Shown here piece after piece: positions 1 to 7,992 of a stretch of DNA of 19,746 nucleotides. Where the stretch lies: positions 1-19,746 of the forward strand of contig JAJRBP010000266.1 in assembly GCA_028679405.1 (NCBI GenBank), in the 5' to 3' direction. The stretch is from Methanoregulaceae archaeon (GTDB taxonomy: Archaea; Halobacteriota; Methanomicrobia; Methanomicrobiales; Methanospirillaceae). Position 1 is the first letter of the stretch. The number at the start of each line of letters is the position of its first letter. The notes under the pieces are model-generated. The model saw only the letters and a program-made list of their open reading frames with translations. It searched no databases and had not been told where the DNA came from. The position numbers and the translations under genes are program-made.

Positions 1-63
1 GCGCAAGGACCAATTCCATCGGAAAACGCAATCACTATTAGGGTCAAAGTGCATTAAATCCTT

Positions 64-750
64 ATGCAATTACTGGTCAGCCCGAGAGATATCGAGGAAG
101 CACAGCGTTCTCTCGCCGCTGTTATCATCGATATCAAGAACCCTGCAGAGGGATCGCTCGGTGCCAATTTCCCCTGGGTAATACGGGCGGTCAAGGGCTT
201 CTCGAAGAAACCGGTCAGTGCTGCGATCGGTGACTTCGATTTCCGGCCCGGCGGCGCGTCGCTGGCAGCGTACGGGGCTGCCTGCGCCGGTGCGGATTAT
301 GTAAAGGTCGGACTGATGTTCGAGGGGGAAGAGAGGGCCAGGGCACTTATCGAGGGGGTCGTCCGGGCGGTAAAAGAGGAGTTCCCGAAGAAGAAAGTGG
401 TGATAGCGGCATATTCGGATTACGAGAGGCTTGGGACGATCCCTCCGTTCGCGATGGCACCGATTGCCGCAAAGGCCGGGGCAGATGTCGCGATGGTCGA
501 TACGGGCAGGAAAGACGGGAAGAGCACCTTCGAGTTCATGGACGAACAGGCGCTCACCGACTTTACCAGGATGAACCGGAAGATGGGAATGGACACCGCC
601 CTCGCAGGATCTCTCCGGATGGAGGACATCGCGGTCCTGCGACGGATCGATCCCGAGATCATCGGGGTGCGGGGGATGGTCTGCGGGGGGGACCGTTCGA
701 TGGGTATCCGTGAGGAACTCGTTGAGGCGGCCAGGAGGATGATCGCATGA
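64..750 (+). CDS. mfnB: (5-formylfuran-3-yl)methyl phosphate synthase MfnB (methanofuran biosynthesis)
   Basis: The 228-residue product matches MfnB (old name DUF556), a TIM-barrel enzyme that condenses two glyceraldehyde-3-phosphate molecules into the phosphorylated furan precursor of methanofuran, the C1 carrier in the first step of methanogenesis. The N-terminal signature reads DIKNPAEGSLGANFPW (residues 23-38). Residues matching the catalytic set reported for the Methanocaldococcus enzyme appear to be Asp23, Lys25, Lys81, Asp146 and Lys150. Length is close to the usual ~235. ATG 64 is the only sensible start, since a stop (TAA 55-57) lies just upstream in frame. No Shine-Dalgarno sequence precedes it, so the mRNA may be leaderless. 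Its stop overlaps the start of guaB, implying one operon. The protein is cytoplasmic. Confidence 0.95.
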   Translation: MQLLVSPRDIEEAQRSLAAVIIDIKNPAEGSLGANFPWVIRAVKGFSKKPVSAAIGDFDFRPGGASLAAYGAACAGADYVKVGLMFEGEERARALIEGVVRAVKEEFPKKKVVIAAYSDYERLGTIPPFAMAPIAAKAGADVAMVDTGRKDGKSTFEFMDEQALTDFTRMNRKMGMDTALAGSLRMEDIAVLRRIDPEIIGVRGMVCGGDRSMGIREELVEAARRMIA

Positions 751-2216
751 CAAGGTTCCTGGGAAAACTTGACATCCCCCTCTCCCTCACATTCGATGAC
801 GTGCTCCTCGAGCCGGCCGAATCCCACGTCGACCCGAACGAGACCGACATCTCGTCGCGGTTCTCCCGGAACATCCCACTGAATGTCCCGCTTGTCTCCT
901 CGGCGATGGACACGGTCACCGAGGCCGGCATGGCCATCGCGATGGCCCGGGAAGGCGGGATCGGGGTGATTCACCGGAACATGACCACCGAACAGGAGGT
1001 CGAGGAGGTCAGGACCGTGAAGCAGGCAGGAGAGCTGATCGAGCGCAAAGTCCTCTCGGTCGGTCCGGATGCGACGGTCGCGGATGTCGGGCGCCTGATG
1101 CAGTCGCACGGGATCGGAGGAGTTCCGGTAGTGGAAAAAGGCCGGGTGATAGGGATCGTCAGCCGCCGGGATGTCCGTGCGATCGTCTCCCGCAGGGGCG
1201 ACGAAGGAATCAGGTCGATCATGACCAGGAAACCGATCACTGCCGGAGAGGATATCACGATGGACCAGGCGCTCGAGGTGATGTACACAAACAAGGTCGA
1301 GCGCCTCCCGGTAGTGAACGAGAAGCGACAGCTGATCGGGATCATCACGATGCAGGATATCCTCCGGATGCAGCAGTACCCGCACGCGACCAGAGATTCC
1401 CGGGGGACTCTCAGGGTAGCAGCGGCAGTCGGCCCGTTCGACTTCGACAGGGCGATGCTCGTCGACGAGGCCGGGGCGGATGCCATTGTAGTCGACACTG
1501 CCCACGGCCACAACATGAAGGTGGTAAAGGCGGTCCGGGATATCCGGGGCAGCGTGAAGGCCGATCTGATCGCCGGAAACATCGCGACCGCGAAAGCGGC
1601 CGAATCACTTGCTGACTCCGTGGACGGCCTCAAGGTCGGTATCGGGCCGGGCTCGATCTGCACCACCAGGATCGTCGCAGGTGTCGGCGTCCCGCAGATC
1701 ACCGCGATCGCAAACGTCGCTGACGTCGCATCCGGTGCGGGCGTCCCGGTGATAGCGGACGGCGGGGTCAGGTACTCGGGCGACGTGGCGAAGGCGATTG
1801 CGATAGGGGCCGACTCGGTGATGATCGGGAGCCTTTTCGCAGGGGCTGACGAGTCCCCCGGCCGGGTCATCTCGATGAAGGGCCGGAAATACAAGCAGTA
1901 CCGCGGGATGGGATCGTTGGGCGTGATGTCCTCGGGGGTATCATCCGACCGGTACTTCCAGAAGAAGGAAATCGGACAGACCAAGTTTGTCCCCGAGGGG
2001 GTTGAGGGCGTTACGCCGTATGTCGGCCGTGTCTCGGATGTTATCTACCAGCTTGCCGGCGGACTCCGTTCCGGGATGGGCTACACCGGTTGCCGGACCA
2101 TCGCAGCATTGCAGACGAAGTCGACATTCGTCAGGATCACGGCGGCAGGCTCGATCGAGAGCCACCCGCACAACATCATGATCACCGATGAGGCCCCGAA
2201 TTACCGGGTGGAATGA
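747..2216 (+). CDS. guaB: Inosine-5'-monophosphate dehydrogenase
   Basis: This is a full-length 489-residue IMP dehydrogenase, which oxidises IMP to XMP with NAD+ in the committed step of GMP synthesis. It has an N-terminal barrel segment (LTFDDVLLEP, residues 14-23), an inserted Bateman module of two CBS domains (about 98-150 and 155-208), then the rest of the barrel. The active-site loop GPGSICTTR places the catalytic cysteine at Cys305. The mobile flap has the Arg402-Tyr403 pair (SSDRYFQ). The phosphate-binding ADGG segment is at 337-340. The start codon overlaps the mfnB stop by 4 bases (ATGA), so translation is probably coupled. A T-rich tract just after the stop suggests that transcription ends here. 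Confidence 0.97.
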   Translation: MTRFLGKLDIPLSLTFDDVLLEPAESHVDPNETDISSRFSRNIPLNVPLVSSAMDTVTEAGMAIAMAREGGIGVIHRNMTTEQEVEEVRTVKQAGELIERKVLSVGPDATVADVGRLMQSHGIGGVPVVEKGRVIGIVSRRDVRAIVSRRGDEGIRSIMTRKPITAGEDITMDQALEVMYTNKVERLPVVNEKRQLIGIITMQDILRMQQYPHATRDSRGTLRVAAAVGPFDFDRAMLVDEAGADAIVVDTAHGHNMKVVKAVRDIRGSVKADLIAGNIATAKAAESLADSVDGLKVGIGPGSICTTRIVAGVGVPQITAIANVADVASGAGVPVIADGGVRYSGDVAKAIAIGADSVMIGSLFAGADESPGRVISMKGRKYKQYRGMGSLGVMSSGVSSDRYFQKKEIGQTKFVPEGVEGVTPYVGRVSDVIYQLAGGLRSGMGYTGCRTIAALQTKSTFVRITAAGSIESHPHNIMITDEAPNYRVE

Positions 2217-2220
2217 GATA

Positions 2221-2238
2221 CTCTTCCCTTTTTCTTCT
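2221..2238 (+). terminator. T-rich terminator after guaB
   Basis: A pyrimidine tract with a run of five T starts five bases after the guaB stop. Oligo-T tracts without a strong hairpin are the usual archaeal termination signal. It would end the mfnB-guaB transcript. Confidence 0.45.
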
Positions 2239-2410
2239 GAAGGTAGGATCCCTCAAGTAATAATCACCACTTTTCAAATCACAGACCTGTATTACCCTGG
2301 ACCTTCCTGTCAGTCGTAATTCTCCGGCCAAAAATTATTGTTTGGATATTTTCATCCGAATATTCCGGTAGGTTTATCCTTCCCACTCGCCGATCCCCAC
2401 CGTATACAAG

Positions 2411-2416
2411 AGGAGG
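2411..2416 (+). promoter_or_regulatory. Strong Shine-Dalgarno fixing the start at 2425
   Basis: AGGAGG lies 8 bases before ATG 2425. It rules out the longer in-frame reading from TTG 2338, whose extra 29 residues hide the signal peptide and come from an AT-rich promoter-like stretch. Confidence 0.75.
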
Positions 2417-2424
2417 ATGTCGTA

Positions 2425-2913
2425 ATGCAAAAGAAGCTGACTGGTTTCATAAGCCTTGCCTTCGTGGCCGCTTTCATTGTAATTGGCGCAGGGGCAAGCG
2501 GGGTCCTGGAGATTCCGGTATCGTCAGATGGATCTTTTACCGTGGGATCGGTATCTCCGGATGCGGTCACATGGGGAACCATCACGTACTGGAAAGGTCA
2601 TCAGGGAGGAGGAGTCACCGGGCATACCCTCGGGGCCGGCAACACCATTACCATCGATACGAACTCAGTCCTGGTTTTCAGGATACCGGCCAGGTTCACA
2701 AGTTCATCAACGGCAAAGGGATACCTGCAGGTATACAACTCGGAAGAAGGCCGTGTCACTAATACTATTCTGCTTACCCCGGGCGTGACAGGAACACTCG
2801 TCACGAATCCCGGACTCCGGTGGACGACACCTGGAACAAAGTATGTTTCGCTCGAGGTCTGGCCTTCGTCCGGGCTGGCCACCGCACGGATTGTCACCGT
2901 GAATGTAATCTGA
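2425..2913 (+). CDS. Small secreted protein of unknown function
   Basis: I do not recognise the family. The 162-residue product starts with a clear signal peptide: MQKK, then a hydrophobic stretch (residues about 6-24) ending in GAGAS. The mature part has about 135 residues, is rich in Ser, Thr, Gly and Val, has no Cys, and alternates short hydrophobic strands with turns, which suggests an all-beta fold. A strong Shine-Dalgarno at 2411-2416 supports the ATG. It stands alone between terminators and is probably its own transcript. A surface or extracellular role is likely; the specific function is unknown. Confidence 0.8.
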   Translation: MQKKLTGFISLAFVAAFIVIGAGASGVLEIPVSSDGSFTVGSVSPDAVTWGTITYWKGHQGGGVTGHTLGAGNTITIDTNSVLVFRIPARFTSSSTAKGYLQVYNSEEGRVTNTILLTPGVTGTLVTNPGLRWTTPGTKYVSLEVWPSSGLATARIVTVNVI

Positions 2914-2932
2914 CGCACCACGAAGGAGATCT

Positions 2933-2960
2933 GTCCCCATCAAGGGACACTGTCTCTTTT
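2933..2960 (+). terminator. Hairpin followed by T-rich tract
   Basis: GTCCC (2933-2937) and GGGAC (2944-2948) form a 5-bp stem with a 6-base loop, followed by a T-rich segment (2954-2960). It lies 20 bases after the stop of the small secreted protein. It is a plausible terminator, though the stem is short. Confidence 0.4.
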
Positions 2961-3167
2961 CAGGGACCCTGAACAAAGATCCTTCATACCCTATTTTGTT
3001 GGAATGGAGGTACCCGGAAAGCGGCCAGATTCCGGAACGCTCCGGAAAAAATCACCCGACTGGCCAAGGCGATCCGGAAATCTGATGGCGCCATCCACCG
3101 GATTCGCATGCATCCGGCAGACCCGCACCCCTTATCCCCGAACCGCTCCAACGCTTCTCCCAAGCCT

Positions 3168-4571
3168 ATGGCCGACACCCCCGAACAGCGTGCAATTATC
3201 CTCGCATCGGCCGCCGCCTCGTTCCTCGTCCCCTACACGACCTCCTCGATCGCGGTGGCGCTCCCGGCGATCGGGTCGGAGTTCTCGCTCGACGCGGTGA
3301 CGCTCGGCTGGGTGATGAGCGCCTACGTGCTCGTCACCCTCATGTTCATCGTGCCGATGGGGAGGCTCTCGGACCTCTACGGGCGGAAACAGATCTTCCT
3401 GTACGGGACGATCCTCTTCACCGCCGCTTCCCTTCTCGCTGCCCTCGCACCGTCGGAGACCCTGCTCATCCTCGGGAGGGTGCTCCAGGGCATCGGCGGT
3501 GCAATGATCTTCTCGACCTCGGTCGCCATCATCACGGACGTGTGCCCGGTCGAGACCAGGGGACGTGCACTCGGCATCGTGCTCGCGACGGTGTACGCAG
3601 GCCTTTCTGCCGGTCCATTCATCGGCGGGATCCTGACCAGTGCATTTGGATGGAGAGCCATCTTCTTCGTCAACATCCCGATCGGCCTGGTCGTGCTCGA
3701 CCTCATCAACCGGAGGATATCAGGTGAATGGGCCCATGCCCGCGGCGAACGCTTCGATCTCGCCGGTTCGATCGTTTACGCGGGCGCGATATTCGGGCTC
3801 ATGTACGGTCTCACCCTCATCCCCGATCTTGCGGGGACCTGGTGGATCGTCGCCGGTGCCGTCTCGCTCTTTGCCTTCATCAGGTGGGAGAAGAGGACCG
3901 CGTCCCCGCTGATCGACCTCTCGGTCTTTCGCGGGAACCTTACCTTCGGGCTCTCGAACCTTGCCGCGATGTTCAACTATGCTTCGACATACGCCGTCGC
4001 AGTCCTCCTCTCCCTGTACCTCCAGTACATCAAGGGTTTCCCGCCCGATCTCGCCGGGCTCATCCTCGTAGTCCAGCCGGTCCTCCAGATGGTCATCTCC
4101 CCTGCGGCCGGCCGGCTCTCGGACACCGTAGAGCCGAGGCTTATCGCGACGGCAGGGATGACGATGACGACCGCAGGCATAATCCTGCTCATATTCCTGA
4201 CGCCCGAAACCCCGCTCACCTACCTTATCGCAAGCCTCATCCTCCTCGGAATAGGATACGGGTTCTTCTCATCCCCGAACACGAACGCGATCATGAGCTC
4301 GGTGGAACGCCGTTTCACCGGGATCGCGTCAGGGATGGTCGCGACGATGCGGGCGTCAGGCCAGCTCCTGAGCATGGCGATCGCGATGCTCACTTTCTCG
4401 CTCTTTATCGGGACTGCTGCGATCACCCCGGACAACTATCCCGCTCTCCTTCTGAGCGTCCGGGTCTCGTTCATCATATTCGCCGTCCTTTGCGGCATCG
4501 GGGTGCTTGCGTCCTATGCACGGGGGCAGGTACTGGGCGCTCAGCCGGAAGAGTATAAATCCGATGCCTGA
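3168..4571 (+). CDS. MFS exporter, DHA2 (EmrB/QacA-like) family
   Basis: The product is a polytopic membrane protein that resembles 14-helix drug:H+ antiporters. From ATG 3168 it has 467 residues. Visible motifs are the loop 2-3 motif A, GRLSDLYGRK (65-74), helix 4 motif B with LGRVLQGIGGA (102-112), and the DHA2-type motif C, GPFIGGILTSAFGWR (149-163), followed by FFVNIPIG. The rest alternates hydrophobic helices to near the C terminus. An in-frame ATG at 3108 would add a Pro-rich 20-residue tail; neither start has a clear ribosome site, and 3168 is chosen because MFS proteins normally begin near helix 1. Substrate cannot be read from sequence. The next gene starts 12 bases downstream and is probably co-transcribed. 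Confidence 0.88.
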   Translation: MADTPEQRAIILASAAASFLVPYTTSSIAVALPAIGSEFSLDAVTLGWVMSAYVLVTLMFIVPMGRLSDLYGRKQIFLYGTILFTAASLLAALAPSETLLILGRVLQGIGGAMIFSTSVAIITDVCPVETRGRALGIVLATVYAGLSAGPFIGGILTSAFGWRAIFFVNIPIGLVVLDLINRRISGEWAHARGERFDLAGSIVYAGAIFGLMYGLTLIPDLAGTWWIVAGAVSLFAFIRWEKRTASPLIDLSVFRGNLTFGLSNLAAMFNYASTYAVAVLLSLYLQYIKGFPPDLAGLILVVQPVLQMVISPAAGRLSDTVEPRLIATAGMTMTTAGIILLIFLTPETPLTYLIASLILLGIGYGFFSSPNTNAIMSSVERRFTGIASGMVATMRASGQLLSMAIAMLTFSLFIGTAAITPDNYPALLLSVRVSFIIFAVLCGIGVLASYARGQVLGAQPEEYKSDA

Positions 4572-4583
4572 GAAGGAAGTCAG

Positions 4584-5072
4584 TTGACTCAGGTGACACT
4601 GTTGCAGAAAAAATTACTTGTCTCCATCGGCCTTTGCATCGTTGTGATACTGATCATCATCGCGGTCGTTACGTTCGGCAGGGCCCCGTCCGCCCTGCCG
4701 GAGGTGAACCAGTCGGTCCTGGCGGACCCGGGCCCGCTGAACTGCTCGGGGAACTATTTTGCGTTCATCACTCGGAATTTCACAAGCCCGATCACGACCG
4801 ACGAGATCAACGCGACCGAGGAGAGGGTCATCGGGCAGTTTGTGAAGGACGGGGGAGTGCGCCCGATCCCCGGTGCGATGCCGGAGATCCCTGCGAGTTC
4901 GAGGATCGTCGCATACGGATATTACATCGAGCCGAACGGGACCCCACACGCGTTTTACGGGGCAATCGGGAACCTTAACATGGAACCCTATGCACTGGCT
5001 AATTCCCGGCTCTGGTACGAGGATACGATCCTCGGCAATGCGATGTTTACCAACCGGGTGTGCACCGGTTGA
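4584..5072 (+). CDS. Membrane-anchored extracytoplasmic protein, unknown function
   Basis: I do not recognise the family. The 162-residue product has one N-terminal transmembrane segment (about residues 11-31) after a basic start, then a roughly 130-residue outer domain. That domain has two cysteines, Cys54 and Cys160, which could form a disulfide, and several N-glycosylation sequons (NQS, NCS, NFT, NAT, NGT), as expected outside an archaeal cell. The start is TTG 4584, chosen because AAGGA lies 6 bases upstream; an in-frame GTG at 4593 is an alternative. It follows the MFS exporter by 12 bases, so the two are probably one operon, and it may be an accessory to the exporter. That link is inferred from position only. 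Confidence 0.75.
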   Translation: MTQVTLLQKKLLVSIGLCIVVILIIIAVVTFGRAPSALPEVNQSVLADPGPLNCSGNYFAFITRNFTSPITTDEINATEERVIGQFVKDGGVRPIPGAMPEIPASSRIVAYGYYIEPNGTPHAFYGAIGNLNMEPYALANSRLWYEDTILGNAMFTNRVCTG

Positions 5073-5328
5073 ACCTTCACGATTTCCGCCCTCATTTCCT
5101 CTCCGGGAATACCCGAGACCCTGCGGCTGTCCAGGCGAAGGTAGATTTCCGCACGTAATCGTACACTCTTTTTTCGGTAATCAGGATTTTCGTATACTCT
5201 CTCTAGACTCACCAGCCGGGCCTGAAACGGAAAAGCCCATTGTCAGGTGGATTCGGACCGGCGACTGAGGCGCATCACTGATGGAATACCACTAATCAGG
5301 GTTGCCAGTCGTTTGGAAGATCCGAAAA

Positions 5329-5347
5329 TTTCCTTTCAGGAAGGAAA
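5329..5347. repeat. Perfect inverted repeat, 7-bp arms
   Basis: TTTCCTT (5329-5335) and AAGGAAA (5341-5347) flank a TCAGG loop. The stem is AT-rich and moderate. It lies 172 bases upstream of the next gene, beyond the TATA-like element, so it could be a distal operator or a structure in another transcript. Confidence 0.45.
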
Positions 5348-5472
5348 AAGATCTTCGATCGGAGATTTACCCTGTACCCGGCGCTCGCATGTGGAAAAAC
5401 AGGCTTCATCTGGAAGTTCTGAAAAGGAAAGACCTCTGCACTCTTCGGACGGTCCCGGAAAAACAAAAGGAA

Positions 5473-5510
5473 TCTTAATACTCCTGCCAATCGATCGGTT
5501 ACGATAAGGA
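5473..5510 (+). promoter_or_regulatory. Promoter and ribosome site for the PQQ-propeller gene
   Basis: A TATA-like TCTTAATA (5473-5480) sits about 27 bases before AAGGA (5506-5510), which is 8 bases before ATG 5519. The transcript would have a short leader. Confidence 0.5.
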
Positions 5511-5518
5511 AAGAGAAC

Positions 5519-7243
5519 ATGAATAAATCGATTATTTGTCTGCTGGTCTCTTTTTGTTTTGCTGCAATCGTGTGCGGGGCAGTTACAGCCGCCGGTCTCG
5601 CCGACACCCCCCAGCCGAAATTCCATCACGATGCCAGGAACTCAGGTCAGTCCCCGTATACCGGATGGCAGTCAAACACGACGAAGTGGTCGGTGCTTGG
5701 CGGAATGATAATAGAATCTTCTCCGGCCATCGGGAGCGACGGGACGATCTATGTCGGGAGTGAATGGGGCGACCTCTATGCCCGGAACCCGGACGGCTCG
5801 AAGAAGTGGACCTTTTCGACGTGTATCAACAACATATGCGCCGACATATTCTCATCGCCGGCCATCGGGAGCGACGGCACGATCTACTTCGGCTGCGACA
5901 ACGGGTATTTTTATGCAGTCAGGCCTGACGGCACCCTGAAATGGCGATATTATGCGGGGGACTGGATCCGGTCGTCTCCGGCCATCGGCAGTGACGGGAC
6001 CGTGTATTTCGGCTGTGACGATGGTTTTCTCTATGCATTATGGCTGAACGGGACAAAGAAATGGCGTGCCGGCACTGCTGTTCCTAAAGATTATATTGAG
6101 GCCGGCGGCATCCGGTCGTCTCCGGTCCTCGACGGGACCGACAACATCTATTTCGGGTGCACCAATGGATACTTCTTCTCCCTTAATCCCTCGGGGAAGA
6201 GGAAGTGGGTTTATCCCATGTACACCCCGATGGAGGGCTCGCCTGCAATGTCCGGGGATGAGACCACGCTCTACTTCGGCAATACCGGGCGCTATATCTG
6301 GTCGCTCGGAGCGGACGGGTCGCTGAAGGATTACGTAAGCATCGAAGGGTACACCTATTCCACACCCGCGGTCGCAACCGGCGGGACCGTGTACGTCGGG
6401 ACCGATGACGGCATCCTCCATGCTTATTTACCCAACCTGACGGAGAAATGGCACTTCGATACGGGGTCGTATATCGAGTCCTCACCGGCGATCGGCGCGG
6501 ACGGGACTATTTACTTCGGCTGCTCTAACGGGATGTTCTACGCCCTCTCACCGCTCGGGACAGAGAAATGGAACCTGGACACCGGCTATCCCATCACGTC
6601 CTCGCCTGCGATCGGCAGCGACGGCACGATCTATTTCGGGAATGAAAACGGTCTCGTCGCGATCGGCGCCCCCAATGGACCGGTACCTGCGGTGACCTCT
6701 GTAACGCCTTCGAGCGGGGTGCGGGGGAAGACGGTGACGATCACGAACCTCTCAGGGAAGAACTTCGTGGGTGGTGCCCGGGTGAACCTGACGGCACCCG
6801 GCCTTCCAAATATCACGATGACCGTCGGGGTGGTAACGCCCAAGAAAATTACCGGTACAATAAAGATTCCGGCAACTGCGCAGGCAGGTTACAGGAAGGT
6901 CGTCGTAACAAATCCGGACGGCCGGTCGGGGTCGAAGGCGAAGGCATTCCATGTGCTCTATCCCAAACCGGTCATTACCTCGGTGTCGCCGGCTACCGGG
7001 GTGCACGGGAAGCTTATCCCGGCATTGACAATTACCGGGACCGGGTTCCGGGCTGGTGCGAAGGCATTCTTCACGAGGGCCGGGAAGGCATCCGTGCCGA
7101 TAACGGTTACCCAGATCAAGCCCACGCGAATCACCGGCCGTGTGACTCTTCCAGCCGGGATGACTCTGGGATTGTGGAATGTCCAGGTGAAGGGACCTGA
7201 CATTCCCCCTGCAGTGAAGGCTAATGCATTTACGGTGACGTGA
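5519..7243 (+). CDS. Secreted PQQ-type beta-propeller protein with two IPT/TIG domains
   Basis: The 574-residue product has a signal peptide (residues 1 to about 25, ending AVTAAG). It then carries eight copies of a ~40-residue propeller repeat of the form SSPAIGSDGTIYFG, starting near residues 67, 112, 152, 200, 240, 281, 321 and 361, often followed by YALxPxGTxKW. This is the PQQ-like (outer-membrane BamB/quinoprotein) propeller fold. Two immunoglobulin-like IPT/TIG domains follow (about 391-479 and 485-574), each opening with the PxVTSVxPxxG signature. There is no C-terminal anchor, so it is probably released or held in the surface layer. Binding of cofactor cannot be assumed; most such repeats in archaea are likely structural or adhesive. 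Start supported by AAGGA at 5506-5510. Confidence 0.9.
   Translation: MNKSIICLLVSFCFAAIVCGAVTAAGLADTPQPKFHHDARNSGQSPYTGWQSNTTKWSVLGGMIIESSPAIGSDGTIYVGSEWGDLYARNPDGSKKWTFSTCINNICADIFSSPAIGSDGTIYFGCDNGYFYAVRPDGTLKWRYYAGDWIRSSPAIGSDGTVYFGCDDGFLYALWLNGTKKWRAGTAVPKDYIEAGGIRSSPVLDGTDNIYFGCTNGYFFSLNPSGKRKWVYPMYTPMEGSPAMSGDETTLYFGNTGRYIWSLGADGSLKDYVSIEGYTYSTPAVATGGTVYVGTDDGILHAYLPNLTEKWHFDTGSYIESSPAIGADGTIYFGCSNGMFYALSPLGTEKWNLDTGYPITSSPAIGSDGTIYFGNENGLVAIGAPNGPVPAVTSVTPSSGVRGKTVTITNLSGKNFVGGARVNLTAPGLPNITMTVGVVTPKKITGTIKIPATAQAGYRKVVVTNPDGRSGSKAKAFHVLYPKPVITSVSPATGVHGKLIPALTITGTGFRAGAKAFFTRAGKASVPITVTQIKPTRITGRVTLPAGMTLGLWNVQVKGPDIPPAVKANAFTVT
5717..6643 (+). repeat. Eight tandem ~120-base coding repeats (propeller blades)
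   Basis: The DNA for the SSPAIGSDGTIYFG blade motif recurs eight times with spacings of 45, 40, 48, 40, 41, 40 and 40 codons. The first three and last two copies are the most alike at nucleotide level. The fourth to sixth copies (about 6116-6400) have diverged. Confidence 0.85.
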
Positions 7244-7340
7244 ACCGTTGTTCGCGGGGCTCACTTCACCCAATTTTCGTCCTGTCGATCCCAATGGGTC
7301 CGGGAAAACACAACTCAACCGATATGTCATAACCCTCTCC

Positions 7341-7350
7341 TTTTTATACA
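7341..7350 (+). promoter_or_regulatory. TATA box of the regulator/Hsp20 operon
   Basis: TTTTTATACA is a good archaeal TATA element. Its centre is about 29 bases before ATG 7375, so transcription should begin only a few bases before the start codon, giving a leaderless or near-leaderless mRNA. Confidence 0.65.
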
Positions 7351-7355
7351 ACAAA

Positions 7356-7369
7356 ACCTAACATTAGGT
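7356..7369. promoter_or_regulatory. Perfect inverted repeat, probable autoregulatory operator
   Basis: ACCTAA (7356-7361) and TTAGGT (7364-7369) are perfect inverted arms separated by CA. The repeat lies between the TATA box and the start codon of the winged-helix regulator. A dimer bound here would block polymerase recruitment. That the operator is used by the adjacent gene's product is inference. Confidence 0.55.
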
Positions 7370-7374
7370 GATCA

Positions 7375-7992
7375 ATGCTCGATCGGACTGAGGTCGCAAG
7401 GGTCCTGGACATCCTCGGAAACAGGAACAGACGACGCATAATCGAACTCCTGCGACAGAAACCCTGTTTTGTGACCGAGATCTCGGACCGGCTCATGCTC
7501 TCCCCGAAAGCCGTGATCGAGCACCTCCAGATGATGGAACGGGAGGAGATCCTCTCCTCGCACCTCGATGAAAGGCGCCGGAAATACTACTACCTCGCAA
7601 ACGACATCAACGTGGTGGTGAACTTCCAGCGGCAGGAAACGATCGTCGTCGCCCGTACCGATAAAAAGGCGAAGTTCAGGCACTCGCTCTCGATGATGAG
7701 AAAGATGGTCCATACCAGGGAAGAACTCGTCTCACACCTTCAGCACATCGAGAAGGACATCGACCAGCAGATCAGGGAGATCATCGAGGGCGGGAGGGAG
7801 ATCTTCCGGGACGAACATGAGATCGATCTCGTGATCGCCCTCTCGCACTGCGACCTCTCCCTCCCCGAACTCGGTGAGGTCACCTCGATCCCTGAAGAAC
7901 AGATCTCCGTGCTCCTCGATGGCCTCATCCGAAGGGATATTGTAGAAAGAAAAGAGAACCAGTACCGTATACGGGGTATCGATGCAGAATAA
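7375..7992 (+). CDS. ArsR-type winged-helix regulator resembling the archaeal heat-shock regulator Phr
   Basis: The 205-residue product opens with an ArsR-type winged helix (about 3-76): LDILGNRNRRRIIELL, then the recognition helix region LSPKAVIEHLQMMER, and a wing with RRRKYYYL. This strongly resembles the N terminus of Pyrococcus Phr (LDVLGNETRRRI, QKAVLEHL, RKYY), a ~200-residue repressor of its own gene and of hsp20. A charged helical segment (about 105-142) could form a dimerising coiled coil. The C terminus (about 150-201) looks like a second winged helix, unlike Phr as I recall it. It overlaps the downstream Hsp20-like gene by 11 bases, and an inverted repeat sits in its promoter. It is probably a dimeric repressor; the heat-shock role is inferred from similarity and the partner gene. 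Confidence 0.85.
   Translation: MLDRTEVARVLDILGNRNRRRIIELLRQKPCFVTEISDRLMLSPKAVIEHLQMMEREEILSSHLDERRRKYYYLANDINVVVNFQRQETIVVARTDKKAKFRHSLSMMRKMVHTREELVSHLQHIEKDIDQQIREIIEGGREIFRDEHEIDLVIALSHCDLSLPELGEVTSIPEEQISVLLDGLIRRDIVERKENQYRIRGIDAE

Larger units (their letters stand above)
5073..5518. other. 446-base intergenic region with one hairpin and a promoter
   Basis: I see no convincing gene here. Small open frames exist on both strands but lack ribosome sites and protein-like composition. It holds a T-run at 5169-5174 (possible terminator of the preceding operon), a perfect 7-bp inverted repeat at 5329-5347, and a TATA-like element at 5473-5480 for the downstream gene. Part of it could be a long leader or a small RNA. 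Confidence 0.6.

Noticed and set aside
420..1984. Long minus-strand open frames opposite mfnB and guaB
   Set aside because: They lie antisense to clearly conserved genes and have Arg/Pro/Ser-rich, non-protein-like composition, as expected in GC-rich DNA.
3004..3300. 98-residue open frame overlapping the start of the MFS exporter
   Set aside because: It shares most of its length with the exporter in another frame and its end is a run of Arg/Ser typical of a shadow frame.
5247..5507. 86-residue open frame in the gap before the propeller gene
   Set aside because: No ribosome site, no domain, Arg/Ser-rich composition, and it covers the promoter and the hairpin.
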